The translations under genes and the position numbers were made by a program. From Chlamydia trachomatis (lineage in GTDB: Bacteria; Chlamydiota; Chlamydiia; Chlamydiales; 2-12-FULL-49-11): a stretch of 7,571 nucleotides of DNA. Shown here one piece after another: positions 1 to 5,660 of the stretch. Each line of letters opens with the position of its first letter. The first letter of the stretch is position 1. The notes below the pieces were generated by a model. That model saw only the letters and a list, made by a program, of their open reading frames with translations, was not told the DNA's origin and searched no databases. Where the stretch lies: contig CAMBTZ010000064.1 in NCBI GenBank assembly GCA_945870925.1, positions 1 through 7,571 on the forward strand, given 5' to 3'.

Positions 1-485
1 CAGGGGCTTTTCATTAAAAAGTCTTTACACTTTTGCCTCAAATAATTTTGATAATATCCGAATAGCATAATCATCATCCCAAGCTGCCTTTCTGCGGCTC
101 TTTGCAACACCACGAGGCCCGCCAAGATCCTCTGTAATCAAGCTGTGAGCGATCCGTCGAAATAGCGCCAAGTTCTCTGATGCATGCCCAGGTGCTACTT
201 GACTAGCATCTTCAAAAAAAACAACATCCATAGTCCAATGCAAATGATTCTCTATTCCCCAATGGTCTCGAGATCCTCTTGCTGCTTATTCCGGACTTAA
301 AATCAGGTTCGAGATATAGTAGCGCTTCTCATTAGAGACCTTGCCATTTATGTCGCGACTACAAGTTACTTCAATTAACGAGCTTAAGTCTTTCCATTTG
401 GCTTTTATTTTTGGATCTAACCAATCTAACTGATCAGCAACAACCACTCTACGTTCTTCAATTCTACCATGTCCCTTTTCACTAC
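1..485 (-). mobile_element. ISAs1-family insertion sequence remnant, right-end portion
   Basis: The element holds the C-terminal half of an ISAs1-type transposase read on the minus strand. It is followed by about 24 bases ending at base 1, where the plus strand starts CAGGGGC. ISAs1 elements are known to end in CAGGG, so base 1 is probably the exact outer end of the IS. The other half is missing: recognisable transposase sequence stops near base 480, at the codons for the EKGHGR motif, and what lies beyond does not look like this family. The left boundary at base 1 is well supported, while the right boundary (about 480-500) is approximate. The element cannot be active in this form. No target duplication can be read, because the left flank is outside the window and the other end is lost. 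Confidence 0.8.
25..480 (-). pseudogene. ISAs1-family transposase, truncated and interrupted by a stop
   Basis: Minus-strand translation from about base 480 gives in order EKGHGRIEERR, a DQLDW...KAKWKDLSSLIEV stretch, KRYYISNL, HWGIENHLHWTMDV, FEDASQ, ENLALFRRIAHSL and KAAWDDDY, ending at TAA 25-27. These are the hallmark blocks of the ISAs1 (DDE_Tnp) transposase C-terminal half, and the HWGIEN block is expected to carry the last acidic catalytic residue. Two lesions are visible. An in-frame TAA at 286-288 sits between LSPE and AARGSRDHW, where a one-base change from CAA or GAA would explain it. The N-terminal half with the first catalytic aspartates is absent. An ATG at 241-243 allows a 72-residue product, but that is only a fragment of the domain. 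The protein once catalysed transposition of its own element; here it is dead. Confidence 0.88.
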
Positions 486-496
486 TGCTTGATGCT

Positions 497-727
497 ATGC
501 ATTCTGCAAAGGAAATTTTAAAACAGCGGATAAAAGAGGCGAAGGTAACAGACAGTTTTTGGAGTGTTTTGCATAGGAAATCAATCTTATATAACTGTCC
601 AATAGATGGATCTCTACTTGATCAGGATGAACTTGAAGTAATTAATAGTCAAAGAATTCAGAATCTTGCACGTGAAATATTTGAAAATACACCGGTAATT
701 AGAATTTCACTTTTTCCGGAGAGTTAG
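497..727 (+). CDS. Small hypothetical protein, possibly a 5'-truncated gene
   Basis: This 76-residue ORF is not a family I recognise. It begins with a charged helix-like stretch (AKEILKQRIKEAK), then has ILYNCPIDGSLL, a second charged helix (DELEVINSQRIQNLAREIF) and a hydrophobic end, VIRISLFPES. CPID recalls the first zinc or core segment of RING/U-box domains, but there are no further cysteines or histidines in a suitable pattern, so I do not call one. No Shine-Dalgarno sequence precedes the ATG. The reading frame stays open upstream to about base 434, into sequence that is antisense to the IS transposase. The simplest reading is a host gene whose 5' part was lost at the IS junction, with the ATG being internal. 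Its TAG (725-727) overlaps the stop codon of the convergent glycosyltransferase gene. A chance ORF is possible. Confidence 0.4.
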   Translation: MHSAKEILKQRIKEAKVTDSFWSVLHRKSILYNCPIDGSLLDQDELEVINSQRIQNLAREIFENTPVIRISLFPES

Positions 728-1842
728 TAATGGAGAGGTTTCGGCGGATCTTTTGCAATTAGAAGTGATTTATGAAGTTCTAGGAGCTTCTCTAATTGCA
801 TTTCTAAAGTAAATTTTTGGAGAAAAATTTCATGAGACCTTTTAGCAAGTAGTATAGATTCTTCTGGATGACTTTGAATCCATCGCATGTGGGCATCAAT
901 TTGTTGGAAGAGTTCCTCTGAGGATTTTTCTTGGTCTATATAGAGCACGGAATTTCCAAAGTGTTTTACTATAAATGGGTGTCTATCGGATATAATAACT
1001 GTTGATGCTGCGCAAGCTTCAAAAATTCGACCTGTTGGAGTTTGCCCTAAAAAGTGATCGGGAGCATGTAATATAAGAGTGACGCCCGTATCATGCATGA
1101 TTTTAAGTAGGCTAGATCCATCACATTTAATAAATCCTCGATAGCAATTGGGTGTATGGCGCCACTCGTTTTTTTGTCCATAAACATTGAAGTAATGAGT
1201 CTTGTTAAGTCGAGAGAATAATTGTTTATATTTAGTGCCAAAGGTGGTGTTTGCCATATTAAATCCGCAATAGAAGAGTTTAAAATGTGGTGGGGGGCGA
1301 AATTCTGTTCGACCACAAGTTGTATACCAAGTGATATGATGGCATTCTTTTTCAGCAAAATTACAATAGGTGAATAGTTTTTCTTGATCAGGAAAGCAGA
1401 TGAGATAGCCATCAAAATCAATTAGGTGGTGAGCCGGTAGAATCGAGCTTGAGGTAAAATAATAGTTGCTGCCGTGGGTAAGAGCTATATAATGCTTGGC
1501 GTGGGGATAGAAAATTTTATCACCTTGCAAGGAAATTACTATATCGGGGTGAAAAAGTGTTGCAAAGCGTTCTCTAAAATTAGGAAATAGACGTTTATAA
1601 ATTGCGTTTTGGTGCATTGGAAAATTAGCGCACTCTAGATTTAGAGATTTTCCTGCAAATTTGATTCGTTCAGCCATTTCCTGTTCGCCGATGCCGCCCT
1701 TGTGCGTGATGAGAACACGAAAACTTGGTCGTGATAAAAAAAGATCGGATTCCTCTAAAGAGAGATATGAACTTTTTGTCCCAAAATAGAAAAGCATTCC
1801 TATTAATAAAAAAACAATCAAACCTGAAATATAGCGAATCAT
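724..1842 (-). CDS. Membrane-anchored glycosyltransferase (GT-B, CgeB/Glyco_trans_1_2-like)
   Basis: This 372-residue protein probably transfers a sugar from an activated donor to an envelope or secreted acceptor; neither substrate can be read from the sequence. Residues 3-20 form one hydrophobic N-terminal segment (an anchor or uncleaved signal). Residues 41-180 would be the acceptor-side Rossmann-like half. YCGFN (191-195) opens the donor half. The stretch PTGRIFEACAAS (269-280), followed by ISDRHPFI and NSVLYID, is the signature of the PF13524-type C-terminal region, where the glutamate of FEA usually contacts the donor. The closing helix (312-361) with its RSHEIFLQKFTLEMQLEKLL pattern is also typical. 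No Shine-Dalgarno sequence stands before the ATG; M16 is an alternative start but would remove most of the anchor. The gene follows the serine hydrolase by 68 bp on the same strand, and its stop overlaps the stop of the convergent small ORF. Confidence is good for the fold and low for the exact reaction. Confidence 0.75.
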   Translation of the reverse strand: MIRYISGLIVFLLIGMLFYFGTKSSYLSLEESDLFLSRPSFRVLITHKGGIGEQEMAERIKFAGKSLNLECANFPMHQNAIYKRLFPNFRERFATLFHPDIVISLQGDKIFYPHAKHYIALTHGSNYYFTSSSILPAHHLIDFDGYLICFPDQEKLFTYCNFAEKECHHITWYTTCGRTEFRPPPHFKLFYCGFNMANTTFGTKYKQLFSRLNKTHYFNVYGQKNEWRHTPNCYRGFIKCDGSSLLKIMHDTGVTLILHAPDHFLGQTPTGRIFEACAASTVIISDRHPFIVKHFGNSVLYIDQEKSSEELFQQIDAHMRWIQSHPEESILLAKRSHEIFLQKFTLEMQLEKLLELHKSLLIAKDPPKPLHY

Positions 1843-1910
1843 AAGGAGTTGATTTTACTTAAGAGTCTGTTTAAAATCTCTAAAGAACATTCAAAAATCA
1901 AGGTATTCAT

Positions 1911-3662
1911 CTAAATTTTACGTGCCGTATAGGTAGAGTTGTTCGGTTGTGTCATTTGAATTGCAGATATAGCGCCGGTTTCATTTGTAAGAAATTCAAC
2001 TCTATAACCTTCCATATCTTTTACCTTAAATTGATTGGGCCTTTCCGGGTAGAGTTCAAAGGGTGGTTGGCCAAATGCTTTTGCCACAAGTTTGCTATCT
2101 GTTTGTTGGATACTTACTGTAAAACCAAGGTAAGAATAATTGCCTGCAAATTTATTTAAATACGATTTATCTGTAAGAGAGGGATCTTTGTCTTTCATAA
2201 AAATGATTCCTTGTAGTTTTGGTTCCCATGGTATTGAAACAGCTTTAATGTCTCCATAGTCATTTTCCTGAAAAGTGAATTTAATACCACGTAAAAAAGA
2301 TTGAGATGTCTTGTTTGAGATTTCAAAAGTGTTGAATTTTGAGTGATTCAATTCAATGTGAAGATTGTTGTAAACGGCAGTAAGTCCATTTTTTATAAGA
2401 CGAAGTTCAATTGACCCATAGCCAGGATGTGAATATGTTCCTAGATAATCAGTAATTATATGTGAGGGTTCTGTTTCAACATGTTCAATAACAGGCTCTT
2501 CCGGTTTTTTTAAATCGAGCAACTCTTTGTATTTAAGGGGCCAGTTAATAGCCGGAAGTTCAAGTAATTTGTCCATTAAAATAGAGGCTAGCAGAAATGG
2601 AAGTGGTGAGCTGTCTTTATTAGATAAAATGACAATACCAATGTCTTCATTAGGTAAGAATAAAACTACTGATGAAAATCCATTAATGCTTCCACCATGT
2701 AGTACTAAAAAATGTCCTCTATAGGATAAGAGCATCCAACCAAGACCGTATGATTCCATAACTATTTCATTTTCTAATCCATATAGCCCGTTACAAATCA
2801 GGTCTGCTACAACTTGAGGCTTGATCATTTCATTAAATGTTGAACGTTCTATCAGATCATCGCCACTATTCAATAAAAGTTTTATCCATTTTAAGAGATC
2901 TTCTAAATTCGAATTCATTCCGCCTGCGGGGGCAATAGTTGTGGGGTCTACTAATGAAGTAAGTTGTGATAATTCGTTGTAACTTAGCGCGAAGTTATCC
3001 ATTCGAAGCATTGAGGAGAACGAAAATGTTGAATGAGCCATGCCTAAAGGTTTGAAAATTTTTTCGTCTATCAGAGTTTCATAACTTTTGTTCGTAACGC
3101 ATTCGGCAACATGTCCTACAATCATGTAGCCTATATTTGGATAATAAAATTTTTCTCTATGTGAATAAATTGGATCAAGAAAGCGAAGTTTTTGAATTAC
3201 TTCACTTCTTGGTAAAGTTTGATTAAACCATATGCCTTCATGCCGTGGATATCCAGATGTGTGAGTGAGGTAATCGCGAATAGAAATATCATAAGTTGTA
3301 TGTGGATCTTTTAATTTAAAATAGGGGATATGGTCACTAACCGGATCATCCCATTTTAATAGATTCTCATCGATAAGTTGACCGATTAAAAATGAGGTGA
3401 ATGCTTTACTTGCAGACCCTACTTGAAAAACTGTTTTAGGTGTTACGGGGAGACGTTTTTCTTTATTTCTTAAACCATACCCTTTTGCTAAAATTGTTTT
3501 TCCTCCTGAAACAATTCCAACAGCTGTGCCCGGAACATCTAATAGAGCGAGGAGCTCTTCAACTTTATGATCGATTTCTTGGTGATCATGATGGGATAAA
3601 GGGATTTCAGCAAAACAAAAGATAGTGCTTAGGGTAAGAAAGTGACAAATAAAATTTTTCAT
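1911..3662 (-). CDS. Exported serine hydrolase (beta-lactamase class C/CubicO fold) with DUF3471-type tail
   Basis: This 583-residue protein starts with a short signal peptide (basic MKN, hydrophobic core to A18, likely cleavage after FCFA), so it should act outside the cytoplasm. The PF00144 domain covers about 30-370 with all three active-site motifs: S83-A-S-K86 (nucleophile and general base), Y174-P-N176, and H322-G-G324 in place of the KTG of true lactamases. YLTHTSGYP (131-139) and PAGGMNSNLEDL (245-256) are also family blocks. HGG rather than KTG favours an esterase, D-aminopeptidase or peptidoglycan/peptide hydrolase over antibiotic resistance; the substrate is unknown. After it, YLGTYSHPGYGSIEL matches a DUF3471 beta-barrel domain, and FAGNYSYLGFTVSI near the end looks like a second copy. 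It lies 43 bp downstream of the RING gene and 68 bp upstream of the glycosyltransferase, all on the same strand. An AAGG ribosome-binding site precedes the ATG and can fold into a hairpin. Confidence 0.9.
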   Translation of the reverse strand: MKNFICHFLTLSTIFCFAEIPLSHHDHQEIDHKVEELLALLDVPGTAVGIVSGGKTILAKGYGLRNKEKRLPVTPKTVFQVGSASKAFTSFLIGQLIDENLLKWDDPVSDHIPYFKLKDPHTTYDISIRDYLTHTSGYPRHEGIWFNQTLPRSEVIQKLRFLDPIYSHREKFYYPNIGYMIVGHVAECVTNKSYETLIDEKIFKPLGMAHSTFSFSSMLRMDNFALSYNELSQLTSLVDPTTIAPAGGMNSNLEDLLKWIKLLLNSGDDLIERSTFNEMIKPQVVADLICNGLYGLENEIVMESYGLGWMLLSYRGHFLVLHGGSINGFSSVVLFLPNEDIGIVILSNKDSSPLPFLLASILMDKLLELPAINWPLKYKELLDLKKPEEPVIEHVETEPSHIITDYLGTYSHPGYGSIELRLIKNGLTAVYNNLHIELNHSKFNTFEISNKTSQSFLRGIKFTFQENDYGDIKAVSIPWEPKLQGIIFMKDKDPSLTDKSYLNKFAGNYSYLGFTVSIQQTDSKLVAKAFGQPPFELYPERPNQFKVKDMEGYRVEFLTNETGAISAIQMTQPNNSTYTARKI

Positions 3663-3685
3663 AACAACCTTGTAAAAAAGGTGTT
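3663..3685 (-). promoter_or_regulatory. Hairpin covering the ribosome-binding site of the serine hydrolase gene
   Basis: On the minus strand AACACCTT (3685-3678) can pair with AAGGTTGTT (3671-3663), giving eight pairs with one bulged base and a six-base loop. The AAGG in the second arm is the only Shine-Dalgarno-like sequence before the ATG at 3662, with five bases between, so folding would hide it. This could lower or condition translation. It is mostly A-U apart from three G-C pairs, so stability is modest and the role is inferred. Confidence 0.3.
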
Positions 3686-3705
3686 AATACTAACAATGAT
3701 AAATT

Positions 3706-4353
3706 TTAATTTCTATACTTTTTGAATGCTAATACGGTAATTGCGATGCAAAGTGCAAGAAATGAAGCACACGCAATATAGAGGATTTTTTTTTCACATC
3801 GCCGTTCTACCGTTCTTATTATAGGAGATTCGATGATTGGGTACGTGTCTGTTCTTTCAAATTCAATAAAGGTATCCATCATGTTAATCGGATTTGAAGT
3901 TTCTGCGATGGTGAAGATCTTATTAAAAAACCTACTAAGTTTTTCTGTTAGTACGGGGTTTGGTAAAACAAGAGCGTCATAGAATTTTATGAAATTTTGT
4001 CTTGGTTCATCATTTAAAAAGTTTATTTCAGGTAATGAGGTTTGAAATACTAGATTAATAGCTTTAAGATTAGAGTCTAACGAACCGTTTATGTCTGGGA
4101 GAAAATAAGATCTTAGATATAGATAGGTTACAAATCTAGCTTTACTCTCATCTGTTTTTAAAGAGTCCTCTTTCCTACAAGCTGGGCATGACCAAATATG
4201 ATGGTTAAAAGATAGTTTAGCGCAGCGTAAATGAATTGCAAAGTTGCAGCAAGGCATCAATGTAGCATAAGAAGAGGGTGCAGGATGTGTGGTTTCATCT
4301 ATAACATCCATACAGATGCCGCAGCTAAAAGATCTATCTAAGTCAGGTGTCAT
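3706..4353 (-). CDS. RING-type zinc-finger protein with C-terminal membrane anchor, candidate ubiquitin-ligase effector
   Basis: This 215-residue protein has a RING-like finger at its N terminus: C11-x2-C14, C35-C36, H41-x2-C44, C56-P-A-C59-R. These eight residues fit a C4HC3-style cross-brace, and the block CC-x4-H-x2-C followed by W-x-CPxCR is the pattern seen in many eukaryotic RING proteins, especially from protists. RING fingers bind E2 enzymes and promote ubiquitin transfer. Residues 61-185 form a unique region with no family I recognise. Residues 190-210 are one strong hydrophobic segment flanked by KK and KKYRN, leaving a five-residue tail; this suits a tail anchor, with the finger in the cytosol of whichever cell it resides in. 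Bacteria normally lack ubiquitin, so a host-directed effector is the natural inference. No signal peptide is present, and secretion is not shown. No good Shine-Dalgarno precedes the ATG. It heads the cluster with the serine hydrolase. Confidence 0.72.
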   Translation of the reverse strand: MTPDLDRSFSCGICMDVIDETTHPAPSSYATLMPCCNFAIHLRCAKLSFNHHIWSCPACRKEDSLKTDESKARFVTYLYLRSYFLPDINGSLDSNLKAINLVFQTSLPEINFLNDEPRQNFIKFYDALVLPNPVLTEKLSRFFNKIFTIAETSNPINMMDTFIEFERTDTYPIIESPIIRTVERRCEKKILYIACASFLALCIAITVLAFKKYRN

Positions 4354-4370
4354 AGTTGGGTATAGATAGT

Positions 4371-4376
4371 ATCATA
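4371..4376 (-). promoter_or_regulatory. Possible -10 element for the RING-protein gene
   Basis: The minus strand reads TATGAT here, matching five of six bases of the sigma-70 -10 consensus, 17 bases upstream of the ATG. No convincing -35 stands at the right distance: GTGACT is present, but with a gap of only about 14 bases. Transcription would start only a few bases before the coding region, which fits the lack of a Shine-Dalgarno sequence. Confidence 0.3.
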
Positions 4377-4465
4377 AAAACATATTTTTAAGTCACTTAA
4401 AAGATAACAACCGTTTAATCGACGGTAAATTCTAATTACTAGCTACTTATGTCAGGAGGTTTCGT

Positions 4466-4474
4466 TGGTATAAT
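4466..4474 (+). promoter_or_regulatory. Extended -10 promoter for the orphan gene at 4506
   Basis: TGG followed by a perfect TATAAT (4469-4474) forms an extended -10 element, which can work without a good -35; none is seen at the expected place. Transcription would begin near 4481, about 25 bases before the ATG, leaving room for the AAAAGGAA ribosome-binding site (AGGA 4496-4499, six bases before the start). It is in the divergent region shared with the RING-protein gene. Confidence 0.6.
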
Positions 4475-4505
4475 AAATTAAATAATAAAAATAAAAGGAA
4501 AACCC

Positions 4506-5015
4506 ATGGAATATAATTTTTCATTTTCTGATAACGTTGAGGCAGAGGTTTATATTCCAAGAGAGCTAGAATTATGGGCTCCACTGGAGGAAAGGCCAAG
4601 TTTAAATGAAAAAGAGATGAGTGCTATTTTGCATGAAGATCAGGTAATTGAGAGTTTACATATTGCGCTACCAACATTTCTTGTAAGTTCAGAAGATGAA
4701 GGGTTTGGATACACACCTTGTTTTGAGTTAGATCGCTATTTTATTGTGGGGAAATTAAAGCAATCTCCCTACATGATTTTTTACGAAGAAAAAAAGAGTT
4801 CAAAAAACATGCAACGGCTTATGAAAGAAGGTTTTTTGAATAATCGAAGCAATTACTATCTATTTGATGCTTTTTTTGATCCATTTTTTGGGGGAGTATC
4901 CCCTAAATATTACCTATTTCAAAGAGTAGATTTTGATACCGTTCCCGATGCAATGATCCTCTTTAGAGATGTTGAGTACGAAAAACCTTCTTATAACCAA
5001 CTGTTTATGGGTTAG
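4506..5015 (+). CDS. Hypothetical protein, orphan of unknown function
   Basis: I do not recognise this 169-residue protein. It has no signal peptide, no membrane segment and no repeats, so it is probably soluble and cytoplasmic unless secreted as an effector. It is acidic in the N-terminal half (ELELWAPLEERPSLNEKEM, SSEDEGFGY) and rich in aromatic residues in the C-terminal half, where YLFDAFFDPFFGG (118-130) and YYLFQRVDFD (135-144) suggest a compact beta-containing fold. The start is well supported: AGGA six bases before ATG and an extended -10 promoter about 30 bases upstream. It is transcribed away from the RING-protein gene and is the only well-supported plus-strand gene in the window. 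Its last 11 bases overlap the 3' end of the convergent DUF502 gene. It may be a lineage-specific protein; the link to the RING gene is positional only. Confidence 0.75.
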   Translation: MEYNFSFSDNVEAEVYIPRELELWAPLEERPSLNEKEMSAILHEDQVIESLHIALPTFLVSSEDEGFGYTPCFELDRYFIVGKLKQSPYMIFYEEKKSSKNMQRLMKEGFLNNRSNYYLFDAFFDPFFGGVSPKYYLFQRVDFDTVPDAMILFRDVEYEKPSYNQLFMG

Positions 5016-5616
5016 TTTTTTTACGTGGATTCTGGTAGGTCGGTTTATCAGCAGAAGGGCTGCCGGCTGTAATGCTCCATCTAAGACCGCGTTCTATGGA
5101 TAGATCGACAATTTTGATTTTTGATCTAGGAACAATTGCTGTAAACCCACCTAGTTGATAGCTGAATGGAAAAAATACGGCTACTTCATCAATATTTCCA
5201 ATCCCTTTTGGAAGATCATCAAATTGTTCTCTTGTGATAAGACCGATCATTTTTAGTTCACCTATCTCAACAGTCACAACTTTGCCTTTTTCTTGTTTTT
5301 GGCCAGCTTGAAAAAAACTCATTAAGTCAGTTACGGATGTGTATATAGTTTTTAAAAGAGGGATTTTTTTAAACATACTTTCAAACCAATTATAAAGGGT
5401 TTGAACCATCCAATTATTTAGAATAAGGCCGACAAATAATAGAATTATAATGGCTGTAATAACTCCTAACCCTCTGAAATAGTAAGCGGGTCCTAGAATA
5501 TCTTTAAAAACAGCCCCAAATGTTGACTCAAGCTGATTATAAATCCAAAAAAGCAAGGCAAGAGTAATTGCAATAGGTGCAATTCCAATAAAACCTCTGA
5601 GTAAGATCTTTCCCAT
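5005..5616 (-). CDS. DUF502 family inner-membrane protein
   Basis: This 203-residue protein matches the DUF502 family (PF04367, related to plant COV/LCV proteins), whose biochemical role is not established. Two membrane helices are evident, about residues 7-27 (starting RGFIGIAPIAITLALLF with the family's conserved G...P...T pattern) and 50-70. Next comes the conserved block KIPLLKTIYTSVTDL (84-98), and then a soluble beta-rich domain containing GLITREQFDD, EVAVFFPFSYQLGGF and VPRSKI, the last two resembling the family's F-P-T-x-P-x-x-G and V-P segments. Length is normal for the family. The gene starts 41 bp after the response regulator on the same strand, so the two may share a transcript. 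No clear Shine-Dalgarno sequence precedes the ATG. The end overlaps the convergent orphan gene by 11 bp. Confidence 0.88.
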   Translation of the reverse strand: MGKILLRGFIGIAPIAITLALLFWIYNQLESTFGAVFKDILGPAYYFRGLGVITAIIILLFVGLILNNWMVQTLYNWFESMFKKIPLLKTIYTSVTDLMSFFQAGQKQEKGKVVTVEIGELKMIGLITREQFDDLPKGIGNIDEVAVFFPFSYQLGGFTAIVPRSKIKIVDLSIERGLRWSITAGSPSADKPTYQNPRKKTNP

Positions 5617-5641
5617 AATTTTAGTTATGAGAAAGATCTTC

Positions 5642-5660
5642 TAAAAAGTCTAGATTTTTA
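5642..5660. repeat. AT-rich palindrome overlapping the response-regulator stop codon
   Basis: TAAAAA-G-TCTAGA-TTTTTA is a perfect palindrome apart from one extra G. It covers the response regulator's stop codon (5658-5660) and lies in the gap before the DUF502 gene. The centre has no loop, and it is not a convincing terminator. It could be a protein-binding site or a chance product of AT-rich sequence. Confidence 0.25.

Noticed and set aside
25..243. A stand-alone 72-residue gene starting at an ATG
   Set aside because: The same frame continues upstream through the TAA at 286-288 into conserved transposase blocks, so this is the tail of a broken transposase rather than an independent gene.
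497..727. U-box or RING domain suggested by YNCPID
   Set aside because: Only one cysteine lies in the right context, and the later U-box core positions are not recognisable; a four-residue likeness is not enough.
1047..1421. 124-residue minus-strand ORF
   Set aside because: It lies wholly inside the glycosyltransferase in another frame; the overlapping frame has clear family motifs and this one has none.
1843..1910. AGAGTCTGTTTAAAATCTCT as an insertion-sequence end or a terminator
   Set aside because: The phrase resembles some IS tips, but there is no partner repeat or transposase sequence nearby. Pairing is poor and no T-run follows on the minus strand.
1947..2159. Plus-strand ORFs inside the serine hydrolase (also 2527-2724 and 3440-3625)
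   Set aside because: All are antisense to a gene with intact catalytic motifs, have no ribosome-binding sites and give no recognisable protein.
1911..3662. Antibiotic-resistance class C beta-lactamase
   Set aside because: The third motif is HGG rather than KTG, and the protein has DUF3471-like tail domains and 583 residues; true AmpC enzymes are about 380 residues and end after the core.
4451..4476. Strong AGGAGGT (4454-4460) as the ribosome-binding site of a small gene
   Set aside because: The nearest start-like codon (TTG 4465-4467) reaches TAA after one further codon, and the sequence lies upstream of the likely transcription start at 4481.
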